Positions 22,991 through 31,833 of a stretch of 64,000 nt of DNA are shown piece by piece. The position numbers and the translations under genes were made by a program. The stretch covers positions 744,001 through 808,000 of the forward strand of contig NZ_CP011546.1 of the NCBI RefSeq assembly GCF_001021065.1, given 5' to 3'. Under the pieces are notes generated by a model. That model ran no database searches. It had not been told where the DNA came from and saw nothing but the letters and a program-made list of their open reading frames with translations. Every line of letters begins with the position of its first letter. Position 1 is the first letter of the stretch. The DNA comes from Corynebacterium uterequi (GTDB lineage Bacteria; Actinomycetota; Actinomycetes; Mycobacteriales; Mycobacteriaceae).

Positions 22991-24622
22991 CTAATCCGCC
23001 ACCAGTGGCTCCATGGTGAGATCCGGGTGTTCCTTCTCAATGAAGGCGAGTTTCCATTTGTCGCCGAACAAGGCGATGAGTTCGCCGTCGGTGCGGGTGA
23101 AAATTTCCACGCCGCGTTGCTTGCCGAGGGTGGACGCGGAGGCCGCGTCGGTGCGGCGGGCCACCGTGTAGGGGATGGGCTCGGTGATGGTTTCGACGTT
23201 GTACTCGACCTCCATCCGGGCCTGCATGACCTCAAACTGCATGGGGCCGACGGCGGCCATGACGGGGGAGGCGTCGCCGCGGGCATCATTGCGCAGGATC
23301 TGCACCACGCCCTCGGCATCTAGCTGGTCCAGCGCCTTACGGAATTGCTTGTACTTGCCTAGAGACTTGGCACGCAGAATACGGAAGTGTTCGGGGGCGA
23401 ATTGCGGCATGGGCGGGAATTGCACCTTGCGCCCGGCGTAGATGGTGTCGCCGGGGGCTAGTGATCCGGCGTTAACGAGGCCGACAATGTCGCCGGGGAA
23501 GGCTGTTTCCACCGTTTCGCGGTTGCGGCCGAACACGGTCAACGCGTATTTGGTTGAAAAACTACGCCCGGATTGGGCGTGGGTGACCTGCATTCCACGG
23601 TCGAACTCGCCGGAGACAACGCGCATGAACGCCAGCGTGTCCCGGTGGTTCTTGTCCATGCCGGCCTGCACCTTGAAGACGATTCCGGAGAAGGCGGAGT
23701 CGAGCTCACGTCGGGAATCCATAGCGGAGGTGGAGGCTTCAACGGCGGCAGGGTCGGCATCCCGCGGGGCAGGGGCGGGGGCGATGGCGCACAGGGTGTC
23801 GAGGATCTGGTGAACGCCGAAGTTGAGCATGGCAGAGGCGAAGATGAGCGGGGAGGTCTCGCAGGCTTCGAAGAGCTCCTGGTCGTGCAGGGCGCCGTCA
23901 GCGGCTAGTAGCTCCGCCTCTTCGACGGCCGTGTCCCACGCTTCCTCTTCCTTAGCGGCGGCGTCGGCCGGGCTGTAGTGCTCCTCGCCGGCGATGGTGG
24001 CGCCGCCGGCGGTGCGCTGGAAGTGGATGTAGTGGTCAACGTCGCCGTCGGCGCTGACGTGCGCCAGGCCGCGGAAGTCTCCGGCGACGCCGACCGGCCA
24101 ATAAAGAGGGGTGGGCTGCAGGCCGATCTCGGTAACGATCTCGTCGACGAGCTCCAGCGGCTCACGCCCCGCTCGGTCCCACTTGTTCACCACGGTGACG
24201 ATGGGCAGACCGCGGGCCTTGCACACGCGGAAGAGCTTGAGCGTCTGGGGCTCTAGACCCTTGGCGGCGTCGATAAGCATGACCGCGGCGTCGACGGCCG
24301 AGAGCACCCGGTAGGTATCCTCCGAGAAGTCGGAGTGGCCCGGAGTGTCCACCAGGTTAATCATGTACGGGGCGCCGTCGTGGCCCTCGGGCTGATACTC
24401 GAATTGCAGCGCGGAAGACGCGATGGAAATGCCGCGGTCCTTTTCCATCTCCATCCAGTCGGAAACGGTGGACTTGCGAGAGCCTTTACCGTGGACCGCG
24501 CCGGCCTCGTTAATGACGTGGGCATGGAGAGCGAGGGCTTCGGTGAGGGTGGATTTACCGGCGTCGGGGTGTGCGATGACGGCAAAAGTGCGGCGGCGAG
24601 CTGCTTCGGCGACGGTACTCAT
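22991..24622 (-). CDS. prfC: Peptide chain release factor 3
   Basis: 543-residue translational GTPase that recycles RF1/RF2 after termination. G1 is AHPDAGKSTLTEAL, G2 lies in RGISIASSALQFEY, G3 is DTPGHSDFSEDTYR and G4 is NKWDR; the RF3-specific C-terminal domains follow with QFEVMQARMEVEYNVE. Length is normal for the family. The start is ATG 24622. It is a single gene on the minus strand, 50 bp from the PepSY lipoprotein on the same strand. Confidence 0.96.
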   Translation of the reverse strand: MSTVAEAARRRTFAVIAHPDAGKSTLTEALALHAHVINEAGAVHGKGSRKSTVSDWMEMEKDRGISIASSALQFEYQPEGHDGAPYMINLVDTPGHSDFSEDTYRVLSAVDAAVMLIDAAKGLEPQTLKLFRVCKARGLPIVTVVNKWDRAGREPLELVDEIVTEIGLQPTPLYWPVGVAGDFRGLAHVSADGDVDHYIHFQRTAGGATIAGEEHYSPADAAAKEEEAWDTAVEEAELLAADGALHDQELFEACETSPLIFASAMLNFGVHQILDTLCAIAPAPAPRDADPAAVEASTSAMDSRRELDSAFSGIVFKVQAGMDKNHRDTLAFMRVVSGEFDRGMQVTHAQSGRSFSTKYALTVFGRNRETVETAFPGDIVGLVNAGSLAPGDTIYAGRKVQFPPMPQFAPEHFRILRAKSLGKYKQFRKALDQLDAEGVVQILRNDARGDASPVMAAVGPMQFEVMQARMEVEYNVETITEPIPYTVARRTDAASASTLGKQRGVEIFTRTDGELIALFGDKWKLAFIEKEHPDLTMEPLVAD

Positions 24623-24672
24623 GACCGTCGATCGTAGCCTGCTCGCCGCCTAAGGCAGCAACTATCACCAGG

Positions 24673-25071
24673 TTACTGGTCGATCTCCTTGGTAATGATG
24701 GCGCCGGTGGTGGCGTCGATGTCGTATTCGTACGTCGTGGTGTTGACGTCGAACTCGATTTCCCAGCTGGGGACGTCGTCCTTATCGGAGTCGAAGTCTG
24801 TGCGGTCCCAGTTGGTCACCTGGTCGCGGGTAACACCGGCGTCGTCGAGGGCCGTCTGCTCCGCGTCCTGCTGGGAGATGGCCGGGGTGGCGGCGGTGGC
24901 GTTACCGGAGTCCTTGGCGGTCGACGCCGGGGCGCTACTAGCCGGGGCCTCGGTGACGGTAACGGTGGCGGGGGCGGTCGAGTTGGTGGCCGGGGCCGGG
25001 GTGTCGGAGCCGCAGGCGACGAGGGCGACGGTCGCGGCGGCCAGGGTGCCGACGAGGGCGATGCGCTTCAT
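24673..25071 (-). CDS. PepSY-domain lipoprotein
   Basis: 132-residue exported lipoprotein. The signal peptide ends in lipobox LVAC with the acylated Cys near 20, followed by a Thr/Ala/Pro-rich spacer to about 62. The rest is a single PepSY domain: ISQQDAEQTALDDAGV, SWEIEFDVNTTTYEYDIDATTGAIITKE. PepSY domains are often inhibitory or scaffold modules at the cell surface. GAAAGGATC precedes the ATG. It probably sits on the outer face of the cytoplasmic membrane; the partner is unknown. Confidence 0.9.
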   Translation of the reverse strand: MKRIALVGTLAAATVALVACGSDTPAPATNSTAPATVTVTEAPASSAPASTAKDSGNATAATPAISQQDAEQTALDDAGVTRDQVTNWDRTDFDSDKDDVPSWEIEFDVNTTTYEYDIDATTGAIITKEIDQ

Positions 25072-25285
25072 GGCGATCCTTTCATCGTTGTTGATCTTTC
25101 ACCTCCCACTCAATCAGAAAGGTTGTGGACACTTCAAGTTCCCGAGCCGGCATGAGATGCGTAGTTAAGGTGATGACCTGCGTCGATGAGGCTTATCTGA
25201 GGGTGAGATGAAGGAAGTGTCATCCCCAGGCGGCTGGTGTGGGGGTAGTGGAGGTGGGGTCGCGGTACCCGCTGGGGCATATCGG

Positions 25286-25314
25286 TTGCGGGTTATACCT
25301 TCCTGCTTTAAAGT
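25286..25314 (+). promoter_or_regulatory. Sigma70-type promoter of the FMN reductase gene
   Basis: TTGCGG (25286-25291), a 17-bp spacer and TAAAGT (25309-25314) place the transcript start near 25321, giving a leader of about 36 nt with GAAGGGG before the ATG. Confidence 0.6.
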
Positions 25315-25356
25315 GTGACGGGTCAACAAAGCAAGATTGTGAATGAAGGGGACACC

Positions 25357-25896
25357 ATGACCATTGGCATCATCGTCGGTAGCATCCGTAAGGGCCGCCT
25401 CGGCAGCGCGGTCGGGCAGTGGCTCGTCGAGCAGACCGCCGGCCGCGAGGCTGACTACAAGCTCATCGAGTTGGCCGACTACAACCTGCCGTTCGGCGAT
25501 TCCGAAACCCTGCCGCTCATGGCGAACAAGCAGTACGACGACGCCAACGTCCAGAAGTTCTCCGACGTCATCGACGCGTGCGACGGCTTCATCTTCGTCA
25601 CCCCCGAGTACAACCACTCCGTTCCCGGCCCCTTCAAGAACGCCTTCGACCTGCTGGCCACCGAATGGCAGCACAAGCCCGTCGCTTTCGTCGGCTACGG
25701 CGGAAACGAAGGCGTGCGCGCGGTGGAGGCCTGGCGTCTCGTCGTCGCCATCTACGAGATGGTTCAGCTCGGCGCCCAGCTTGGCTTCTCTATCTACACC
25801 GACTTCACCGAGGGCGCGCTCACCCCGAACGAGCGCAAGGTCGCGTCGGCCGATGCGCTGCTGACCCAGCTTGAGGGGCTCGTCGCCGCGCACTAG
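25357..25896 (+). CDS. NADPH-dependent FMN reductase-family oxidoreductase
   Basis: 179-residue flavodoxin-fold enzyme of the NADPH-dependent FMN reductase family (azoreductase/quinone reductase type). The phosphate loop is GSIRKGRLGSAVGQWL (near 8-23), the flavin site TPEYNHSVPGPFKNAFD is intact, and VAFVGYGGNEGVRAVE follows. Cytoplasmic, probably a flavoprotein dimer. The ATG at 25357 is selected because GAAGGGG lies upstream. It stands alone, with pth convergent 20 bp beyond its stop. Physiological substrate unknown; quinone or azo compounds are typical. Confidence 0.9.
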   Translation: MTIGIIVGSIRKGRLGSAVGQWLVEQTAGREADYKLIELADYNLPFGDSETLPLMANKQYDDANVQKFSDVIDACDGFIFVTPEYNHSVPGPFKNAFDLLATEWQHKPVAFVGYGGNEGVRAVEAWRLVVAIYEMVQLGAQLGFSIYTDFTEGALTPNERKVASADALLTQLEGLVAAH

Positions 25897-25916
25897 TCAA
25901 GCGCTATTCGGTCGTT

Positions 25917-26570
25917 TTAGCGGGCGTGGACGGTGTTTTGGGCCGCCGCTACGCCGCCGCTGACGATGAGTGTCACCGCCTCGGACGCGAGCTGAATGTT
26001 CGGCATTGCGCCCGAGGCGTCCGGCATCATGGGGGAGAGCACCCAATCGGGCACCGAGGTGCCCGCAGGTGGCCGGCCGACGCCGATCCGCACTCGGATA
26101 TAGTCCCGGGTGCCGAGGTGTTCGGTAATGGACTTCAGTCCGTTGTGCCCGTTTTCGTTGCCCGCCAGCTTGATGCGGACAACTCCGGCGGGCAGATCGA
26201 GTTCGTCGTGGACAACGATGAGCTGTTCTGGGGGGAGTGCGTGTTGGCGTAGCAGGGCCGCGGCGGCCTCACCGGAGGAGTTCATATACGTGGTGGACCG
26301 GGCGGCCAGGCACGGCTGACCATCGAGGGCGATGCTCGTTGCGAGGGCCGGGACTCCCGGGACGGCGGACAGGGAAGCGTGCCGAGGGGCGAGGAGCTCG
26401 TCGACGCACAGGTAGCCGACGTTGTGCCGGGTCGGCGCGTATTTCTTGCCCGGATTGCCCAAACCAAGCACGACCCAGTGCGGGGCAGGCGGCTGCGACA
26501 CCTCGGGGGTGGTGTGCTCACGGCTAAAGGGACGCAGGAGTGTAGTCATTAGGGTGCTCAGGGCGCTCAC
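25917..26570 (-). CDS. pth: Peptidyl-tRNA hydrolase (first copy)
   Basis: 217-residue Pth that frees tRNA from stalled peptidyl-tRNA. Conserved blocks: VVLGLGNPGKKYAPTRHNVG with the catalytic His, [38 protein letters not shown] and YIRVRIGVGRPP. It has an N-terminal extension of about 30 residues (MSALSTLMTTLLRPFSR...) compared with the second copy at 30215; the start may be GTG 26570 or ATG 26549. It diverges from nagB. Two pth genes also occur in other corynebacteria. Confidence 0.93.
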   Translation of the reverse strand: MSALSTLMTTLLRPFSREHTTPEVSQPPAPHWVVLGLGNPGKKYAPTRHNVGYLCVDELLAPRHASLSAVPGVPALATSIALDGQPCLAARSTTYMNSSGEAAAALLRQHALPPEQLIVVHDELDLPAGVVRIKLAGNENGHNGLKSITEHLGTRDYIRVRIGVGRPPAGTSVPDWVLSPMMPDASGAMPNIQLASEAVTLIVSGGVAAAQNTVHAR

Positions 26571-26686
26571 GGTTGCTCATTGTGACACACGGCGAATTTG
26601 GGGTTAAACCGATGACAGGGCGGCTGTGGGGGACTAGGCTTGAAGTGATCACGTTGTAGGACGTCATATGTCTGAAGGGAACGCTC

Positions 26687-27475
26687 ATGGAAGTTGTCAT
26701 TTGTCCTGCTCGCCCCGAGCATGAAGAGGTGGGGCGCGTCGCCGCCGATGTCTACGCCCCCTACGTTGCCCGCGGCGGAGTCATCGGCCTGGCCACCGGC
26801 TCCACGCCGTTGCCGATGTACCGCGAACTGCGCCGTCGCGTCGAGGCCGGCGAGCTCTCCTTCGCTAACTGCACCGCCTTCCTCCTCGATGAATACGTTG
26901 GTCTGCCCCGCGATCATGAGCAGAGCTACTACCAAACCATCCGCCGCGAGCTGACGAACCACATCGATATCGACGATGCCCGGGTGTTCTCGCCGGATGG
27001 CACCGCCGACAACCCCGATGAGGCCGGCGTTGCCTACGACAAGGCCATCGCTGAGCACGGCGGCATCGACATCCAGCTGCTCGGCGTCGGCACGAACGGC
27101 CACGTGGGCTTCAACGAGCCGGGCTCCTCCTTGGGCTCCGGCACCCGGATGAAGACTCTGCACCCGCAGACCGTCATCGACAATGCCCGTTTCTTCGAAG
27201 ACGACCCCAACAAGGTGCCGCACCACGTCCTCACCCAGGGCCTGGGCACCATCTCTCGGGCTGGTCACCTGCTTCTGCTGGCCACCGGTGCCGGTAAGGC
27301 TGACGCGGTGGCGGCCCTCGTCGAGGGCCCGATCAGCGCGTCCTGCCCGGCGTCGATCCTGCAGTACCACCCGCACGCCACCGTCGTCGTTGACGAGGCT
27401 GCGGCGTCGAAGCTGACGCGGCGCGAGTACTACGAATTCGCCTACGAGAACAAGCCGGAGTGGCAGCAGTACTAG
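26687..27475 (+). CDS. nagB: Glucosamine-6-phosphate deaminase
   Basis: 262-residue NagB, converting glucosamine 6-phosphate to fructose 6-phosphate and ammonia. Landmarks are [25 protein letters not shown], the catalytic [18 protein letters not shown] with its His, and the substrate loop in [10 protein letters not shown]. Length is normal. GAAGGGA lies 7 nt before the ATG. It ends one amino-sugar route from N-acetylglucosamine or sialic acid; a sialidase lies upstream and a DapA/NanA-family aldolase downstream, but nagA and a transporter are not in the window. The stop interlocks with the convergent hydrolase. Confidence 0.95.
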   Translation: MEVVICPARPEHEEVGRVAADVYAPYVARGGVIGLATGSTPLPMYRELRRRVEAGELSFANCTAFLLDEYVGLPRDHEQSYYQTIRRELTNHIDIDDARVFSPDGTADNPDEAGVAYDKAIAEHGGIDIQLLGVGTNGHVGFNEPGSSLGSGTRMKTLHPQTVIDNARFFEDDPNKVPHHVLTQGLGTISRAGHLLLLATGAGKADAVAALVEGPISASCPASILQYHPHATVVVDEAAASKLTRREYYEFAYENKPEWQQY

Positions 27476-28215
27476 GCCGCCAGCCGCGCCGCTAACCAGC
27501 GGCGAAGCACCTGGTAGTAGTGCCCCGGGGCGTCGAGCCGCACGCTATGACGCGCCCCGGGGATTACTGCTGTCTCGATGAGGGGATACTCTTCGCGAAT
27601 CTCTTGTGCCCGGCGTGGACCGATGAGAATATCGTCCCCATCTCCGGTGATGAGCAGCGTGGGGCACGAAAGGGCGCCGACGACGCGTCGCCAGTCTTCT
27701 ACCCCCACGATCCCGGTCGCGACGAACTCGCGCTGACAGCTGAGCTTGGCCTTAAGCCAACCGTCGGCATCGGCCGGTGAGCAATGCGGGTAGTCGGCGA
27801 GCAGTCCCGCACGGGCGGCGGCCGGCGCCGCCGCAATCTCTGCTAGCCGACGGGCGGAGTGCTCGCCGTCAGCCCGGTACCGGGCGGCTTGTTCGGTGGT
27901 GAGCCAGGCGGGGTCTTCTACCACGAGGGCGCTGACCAGGTCCGGCCGACGGGCGGCCACCACCGTGGACACCGCTGCGCCCATGGAATGGGCGATGAGA
28001 ATCACCGGGGCCTGCGGCGCCACCTTGGCCTGAAGGTAGTCCGCCATCTCTTCGATGGGATCGTCAAGATGGTGAATCCGGGGGGAGTCTCCATGGCCGG
28101 GAAGATCAATGCCCTGGGTGGGTGCAATGGGGGCGAGTGTATCAATGAGGCTGGTCAGGCACTCGGCGGAGTCGGTGACGCCGTGAGTAACCATCACGGT
28201 GGGTGAAGTTTTCAT
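27472..28215 (-). CDS. Alpha/beta hydrolase
   Basis: 247-residue single-domain hydrolase. It shows [11 protein letters not shown] (oxyanion region), [11 protein letters not shown], nucleophile Ser in [11 protein letters not shown] (near 96), Asp in [13 protein letters not shown] and His in [12 protein letters not shown]. The ATG at 28215 is used because TAGGGT ends 7 nt upstream; a longer frame to 28596 crosses the promoter of the divergent aldolase and is not credible. The 4-bp overlap with nagB at the 3' end is again an interlocked stop. Substrate unknown. Confidence 0.9.
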   Translation of the reverse strand: MKTSPTVMVTHGVTDSAECLTSLIDTLAPIAPTQGIDLPGHGDSPRIHHLDDPIEEMADYLQAKVAPQAPVILIAHSMGAAVSTVVAARRPDLVSALVVEDPAWLTTEQAARYRADGEHSARRLAEIAAAPAAARAGLLADYPHCSPADADGWLKAKLSCQREFVATGIVGVEDWRRVVGALSCPTLLITGDGDDILIGPRRAQEIREEYPLIETAVIPGARHSVRLDAPGHYYQVLRRWLAARLAA

Positions 28216-28318
28216 GGGAATTACCCTAGTTCCACCCCCGCCGTACCAACCTGAGGTAGGATGTCTGATGAATGACGGATTGTGTCCCGCCCAGTCACCC
28301 GACCTAAGGAGTATCGCC

Positions 28319-29245
28319 ATGACTGAACTGAAGCTTCGCGGAGTTGTCCCGCCCGTCGCCGTCCCGCTCAACGACGACCGCAGCATCGACCACGAGGGCT
28401 TCGCCCGCCACATCGACCGCCTCATCAACGCCGGCGTCCACGGTCTCTTCATCCTGGGCTCCTCCGGCGAGGTCGCCTTCTCCACCGTGGCGCGTCGCGA
28501 AGAGATCATCAAGACCACCATGGAGACGGTCGCCGGCCGCGTGCCGGTCCTCTGCGGCGTCGTCGACACCCAGACCGACCGGGTCATCGAGCACATCCGC
28601 GTCGCGGAGCGCTACGGCGTCGACGGCCTCGTCGCCACCGCCCCCTTCTACGCCCTCGGCGGCGTACCGCAGATTGAGCGTCACTTCCGCGCCCTGCGCG
28701 AAGCGACCGACCTGCCGATCTACGCCTACGACATTCCGGTGTGCGTGGGCGTCAAGCTCCCCGTCGACATGCTCGTCCGCCTCGGCCGTGACGGCGTCCT
28801 CCAGGGCGTCAAGGACTCCTCCGGCGACGACGTCTCCTTCCGCTTCCTCGTCCTCGAAAACAAGGCTGCCGGCAGCCCCCTGTCCCTGCTGACCGGCCAC
28901 GAGGTCGTCGTCGACGGCGCCTACCTCGCTGGTGCCGACGGTTCCGTTCCGGGCCTGGCCAACGTCGACGCCGACGGCTACGTCGCCCAGTGGGACGCCT
29001 TCGAGGCCGGTGACTGGAAGAAGGTCGCCGAGATCCAGGATCGCCTCGCCCGGCTCATGCACATCGCCCTCGTCCCGCAGGGGATCAGCGGCTTCGGTGC
29101 CGGCATTGGTTCCTTCAAGACCGCCTGCCAGCTGCTCGGCTACTTCAAGACCAACCAGATGCCGGAGCCGGTCGAGCGCCTCAGCGGCGACAACGTCGAG
29201 CGCGTCGCGGGCGTGCTCCGCGAGGTTGGCCTGCTCGACGCCTAA
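28319..29245 (+). CDS. DapA/NanA-family class I aldolase
   Basis: 308-residue TIM-barrel lyase of the dihydrodipicolinate synthase/N-acetylneuraminate lyase superfamily. The glycine block is LGSSGEVAFST, the proton-relay Tyr is in YAYDIPV near 137 and the Schiff-base Lys in GVKDSSG near 165. GSSGE rather than GTTGE and the KDSSG form resemble members acting on sugar-acid substrates, not true DapA, so sialic-acid or keto-deoxy-sugar cleavage is possible. AAGGAG lies 7 nt before the ATG and TAGGAT near 28256 may be the -10. A strong terminator follows. Context (sialidase, nagB) slightly favours NanA-like use. Confidence 0.87.
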   Translation: MTELKLRGVVPPVAVPLNDDRSIDHEGFARHIDRLINAGVHGLFILGSSGEVAFSTVARREEIIKTTMETVAGRVPVLCGVVDTQTDRVIEHIRVAERYGVDGLVATAPFYALGGVPQIERHFRALREATDLPIYAYDIPVCVGVKLPVDMLVRLGRDGVLQGVKDSSGDDVSFRFLVLENKAAGSPLSLLTGHEVVVDGAYLAGADGSVPGLANVDADGYVAQWDAFEAGDWKKVAEIQDRLARLMHIALVPQGISGFGAGIGSFKTACQLLGYFKTNQMPEPVERLSGDNVERVAGVLREVGLLDA

Positions 29246-29273
29246 CGTTGACCGCTAGCCAGCTAAACTCTGC

Positions 29274-29325
29274 AGGCCCCGCGGCCCGCTTCGCTACAAC
29301 CAGCGCGGCGGGCGCGGGGCCTTTC
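29274..29325 (+). terminator. Rho-independent terminator of the aldolase gene
   Basis: AGGCCCCGCG (29274-29283) pairs with CGCGGGGCCT (29313-29322) and is followed by TTTC; a GC-rich inner arm sits in the loop. Confidence 0.75.
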
Positions 29326-29345
29326 GCGTTGACACCGAAGGATCT

Positions 29346-30173
29346 CTACTCCACCACCGTCTTATTGGAGATGCGGCCGAGGCCCTCAATTGCTACTGTG
29401 ACCACCTCGCCGTCGCGAATATAACGCCGTGGTGAGCGGGCGTGACCCACCCCGCTCGGGGTTCCCGTGACGATGACATCACCCGGGTCCAAGGGATAGA
29501 GACGCGAGATGTACTCGATAAGATCGGCGGGCTTAAAAACCAAGTCACCCGTCGACGCGGACTGTACTTCTTCGCCATCCAACCACGTGGTAATTGGCTG
29601 ACCGAGGTCGAAGGAATCCGACGTGGTTAGCCAGGGCCCAAAGCCGGCGGAGCCTTCTAGGGATTTTCCTTGGTGAAATTGCAGTGTCCGGTATTGCAAG
29701 TCCCTGGCTGTGTAATCGTTCATGATGGCGTAGCCGGCGATGTATTCGGAGGCGTCGCTGGCCGACACCCGCCGTGCTCGTTTCCCGATGATTACGGCAA
29801 GCTCGCCCTCCCAATCCAGCGCCCCGGCGGCGTATGGCGGCACCACGACGTCGTCAAACGGGCCGGTGAGGGCATCGGCGAACTTGATGAAGATCGTGGG
29901 GTAGTCAGGAAGTGCATGTCCCATCTCCAGAATATGGGTAGCGTAATTTAGGCCAACACAAATGACTTTCCGCGGTGCAGGCACGACGGCGGCGAGATCA
30001 GTGGGTACGAAGCGGATCAACTCACCGGAGGCAGCGGCGGCTATCGTCGCCCATGCGGGATCCTGAAGCAAATCTCCGACGTTGGAGTAGCCATCAATCA
30101 CCACTGCTGTGTGCTCCGATTCGATGCGGGCTGCGAAGGTGGATTCACCGGAGCGAAGGGTGGCAAGGCGCAT
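29346..30173 (-). CDS. Fumarylacetoacetate hydrolase-family protein
   Basis: 275-residue FAH-family enzyme, metal-dependent hydrolase/isomerase/decarboxylase of beta-diketo acids. Residues of the metal site are in [18 protein letters not shown], with downstream [21 protein letters not shown] and [16 protein letters not shown]. The ATG at 30173 has GGAAGGA upstream; further in-frame codons upstream run into the pth gene in an Arg-rich stretch and are not likely. Only 41 bp separates it from the second pth on the same strand. Substrate unknown. Confidence 0.92.
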   Translation of the reverse strand: MRLATLRSGESTFAARIESEHTAVVIDGYSNVGDLLQDPAWATIAAAASGELIRFVPTDLAAVVPAPRKVICVGLNYATHILEMGHALPDYPTIFIKFADALTGPFDDVVVPPYAAGALDWEGELAVIIGKRARRVSASDASEYIAGYAIMNDYTARDLQYRTLQFHQGKSLEGSAGFGPWLTTSDSFDLGQPITTWLDGEEVQSASTGDLVFKPADLIEYISRLYPLDPGDVIVTGTPSGVGHARSPRRYIRDGEVVTVAIEGLGRISNKTVVE

Positions 30174-30214
30174 GGAGTATTCCTTCCGGGTTAAGAGAGA
30201 CGAAGACGGCAACC

Positions 30215-30778
30215 CTACTGCGAGGCAAGGAAACGTTCGACGGCGTCGGCGGCGTCGGCGCACACGATGGGAAGCTCTGCCGACTCCGCCTTGGAGAACG
30301 GCTTGAGCACGAAGGGGGCGGGATCCATGCGTCCCGGCGGGCGGCCAATGCCCATCGCCACCCGGTGATAATCCTTGGTGCCCAGGGACTTCGTGATGGA
30401 TTTAAGTCCATTGTGGCCGTGGTCGCCGCCGCCGAGGTGCAGGTCAACGACGCCGAAGTCGCGTTCCAGCTCGTCATGCAGTACCACAATGTCGCGCGCC
30501 GGCACGCCAAAGTAGTTGGCGAGCGCCTTGGTCGGTCCGCCCGAGAGGTTCATGAATTCCCGCGTGCGGGCGAGGACCACCTTGCGTGGGCCAAGCCGGC
30601 CGGCGGGGAGTTCCGCGATCTCGGTGTTGGTCCGCCGATGCACGCTGAGCTGCGCCGGCATAGGCGTAACCCGGCTGAGTAACTCCTCCAGCGCGTCGAC
30701 GCCGATGTTGTGGCGGGTTCCTTCGTACTTAGGTCCGGGGTTGCCCAGGGCAATCACGAGGATGGGGGAGTCAGTCAT
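30215..30778 (-). CDS. pth: Peptidyl-tRNA hydrolase (second copy)
   Basis: 187-residue Pth with [20 protein letters not shown] (catalytic His), [29 protein letters not shown] and [20 protein letters not shown]. It sits directly downstream of rplY on the minus strand, the usual place of pth in actinobacteria (rplY-pth), so this is probably the housekeeping copy. ATG 30778 gives the normal length; an ATG at 30787 is also in frame. A hairpin separates it from rplY. Confidence 0.94.
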   Translation of the reverse strand: MTDSPILVIALGNPGPKYEGTRHNIGVDALEELLSRVTPMPAQLSVHRRTNTEIAELPAGRLGPRKVVLARTREFMNLSGGPTKALANYFGVPARDIVVLHDELERDFGVVDLHLGGGDHGHNGLKSITKSLGTKDYHRVAMGIGRPPGRMDPAPFVLKPFSKAESAELPIVCADAADAVERFLASQ

Positions 30779-30832
30779 GACCGTCATTGTCCCACATGGC
30801 GGAGTCCTGGCGCTTAAGGCTCCGGTACGACA

Positions 30833-30860
30833 AACGCCCCCGTCGTACGACGGAGGCGTT
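30833..30860 (-). terminator. Hairpin between rplY and pth
   Basis: AACGCCCCCGTCGTA and TACGACGGAGGCGTT form a near-perfect 14-bp stem with one mismatch. On the minus strand it ends in GTTTGT. It may be a partial terminator or processing site between rplY and pth. Confidence 0.6.
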
Positions 30861-30880
30861 ATCGGGTGAAGAGCGAAAGA

Positions 30881-31531
30881 CTAGCTCTCGGCGGACTGGT
30901 CAGACTCTTCGGTGGCCTCAACCTCGGAGGGATCGATGCCCTCGGCCTCAGCGTTCTCCTCGCCCTCCTCGGGCACCTCGGCAACCTCTTCCTCGGTGAC
31001 GTTGATGACGAGGGTCTCGCCCTCGACGATGAGGGTGACGCCGGCCGGCAGCGCCAGTTCGGCGGCGGTGATCTGGGTGCCGGCGGCCAGGCCCTCGATG
31101 TTGACGGTGATCTCGTCCGGGATCTTCAGGGCGTCGACCTCGATGAGGACGGTGTCGGCCTCCTGCAGCAGCTGCGCACCCGGGGCAACCTCGCCCTCGG
31201 TGACGACCGGGACCTCGACCTCGACCTTTTCGCCGCGCTTGATGCCCAGGAGGTCGATGTGGTCGATCTTGAGGGTCAGGACGTTCTGGTCAACGTGCTT
31301 AACCATGGCGAGGTGCTGCTCGCCGTCGACCTCGAGCTCGACGATGGCGTTGACGCCGTCGTTACGGACGATGGCGGTCATTTCGAGCAGGTCAACGTGG
31401 AAGTGAACCGGCTCGTCGATGTGGCTGCCGTAGAGGACGCCGGGGAGGCGGCCGGCGCGACGCAGGCGGCGGGAAGCGCCCTTGCCGAACTCGTCGCGGG
31501 ACTCGGCCTTGATGATCGGGGAATCAGCCAT
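30881..31531 (-). CDS. rplY: 50S ribosomal protein L25/general stress protein Ctc
   Basis: 216-residue L25 of the long Ctc type. The 5S-rRNA-binding N-domain (about 1-95, FGKGASRRLRRAGRLPGVLYG) is followed by the TL5/CTC beta-domain (96-185) with GTQITAAELALPAGVTL. The tail is acidic (EEGEENAEAEGIDPSE...), as in actinobacteria. Located between prs and pth as usual. About 300 bp of hairpin-rich sequence separates it from prs. Confidence 0.96.
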   Translation of the reverse strand: MADSPIIKAESRDEFGKGASRRLRRAGRLPGVLYGSHIDEPVHFHVDLLEMTAIVRNDGVNAIVELEVDGEQHLAMVKHVDQNVLTLKIDHIDLLGIKRGEKVEVEVPVVTEGEVAPGAQLLQEADTVLIEVDALKIPDEITVNIEGLAAGTQITAAELALPAGVTLIVEGETLVINVTEEEVAEVPEEGEENAEAEGIDPSEVEATEESDQSAES

Positions 31532-31600
31532 GGGGATCTCCTAGCTAGTAAATCGGGTGTTTGCTAACCGGGCCGGCGGTGCTGGTGCCGAAAATGGCAA

Positions 31601-31648
31601 CAAGCCCGCGACCGGCTCGATCGTCTCCGTCGAGTCATCGCAGGCTTG
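31601..31648 (-). ncRNA. Two-tier stem-loop in the rplY leader region
   Basis: CAAGCCCGCGA (31601-31611) pairs with TCGCAGGCTTG (31638-31648; 11 bp including one wobble), with an inner CTCGA/TCGAG helix. It lies 70 bp upstream of rplY in the sense direction. It may be a leader structure for L25 regulation or the prs terminator; the T stretch after it is weak. Confidence 0.4.
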
Positions 31649-31720
31649 CTAAGGAAGTCTGTCAATACATCATCGCGTCGATAACGGCCCGCCACGTAGA
31701 AGAGGTCCACGCGGGTCAAA

Positions 31721-31757
31721 GCCCTCGCCGAGACCGCTTCAGGGTATCAGCGAGGGC
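31721..31757 (-). terminator. Stem-loop downstream of prs
   Basis: GCCCTCGC (31721-31728) and GCGAGGGC (31750-31757). On the minus strand the stem is followed by TTTGAC, so it is a plausible terminator for the glmU-prs transcript. Confidence 0.5.
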
Positions 31758-31792
31758 GATGAGCAGCCAAATCTGACGCCGCCACGTGCCAC

Positions 31793-31828
31793 CGCGTGGC
31801 GCCGCGTGGCGCCGCGTGGCGCCACGCG
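31793..31828. repeat. Triple decanucleotide repeat forming a GC hairpin after prs
   Basis: CGCGTGGCGCC occurs at 31793, 31803 and 31813 (period 10, sharing end bases) and is closed by GGCGCCACGCG (31818-31828), which can pair perfectly with the first or second copy. It begins 5 nt after the prs stop in the minus direction. A copy-number-variable terminator or mRNA-stabilising element is possible. Confidence 0.6.
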
Positions 31829-31833
31829 AACAG

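Larger units (their letters stand above)
31532..31833. other. 302-bp hairpin-rich gap between prs and rplY
   Basis: No gene. In minus-strand order it holds a GC-rich decanucleotide repeat hairpin just after prs, a second stem-loop and a third two-tier stem-loop nearer rplY (annotated separately). Confidence 0.6.

Noticed and set aside
25165..25893. 242-codon minus-strand frame opposite the FMN reductase gene
   Set aside because: Antisense shadow; the plus-strand gene has a promoter, ribosome site and full family motifs.
28216..28596. N-terminal extension of the alpha/beta hydrolase
   Set aside because: It would cross the -10 of this gene and the start of the divergent aldolase; residues there are low-complexity shadow.
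31793..31828. Tandem decanucleotide as a CRISPR array
   Set aside because: The units are 10 bp with no spacers, and no cas genes are present.
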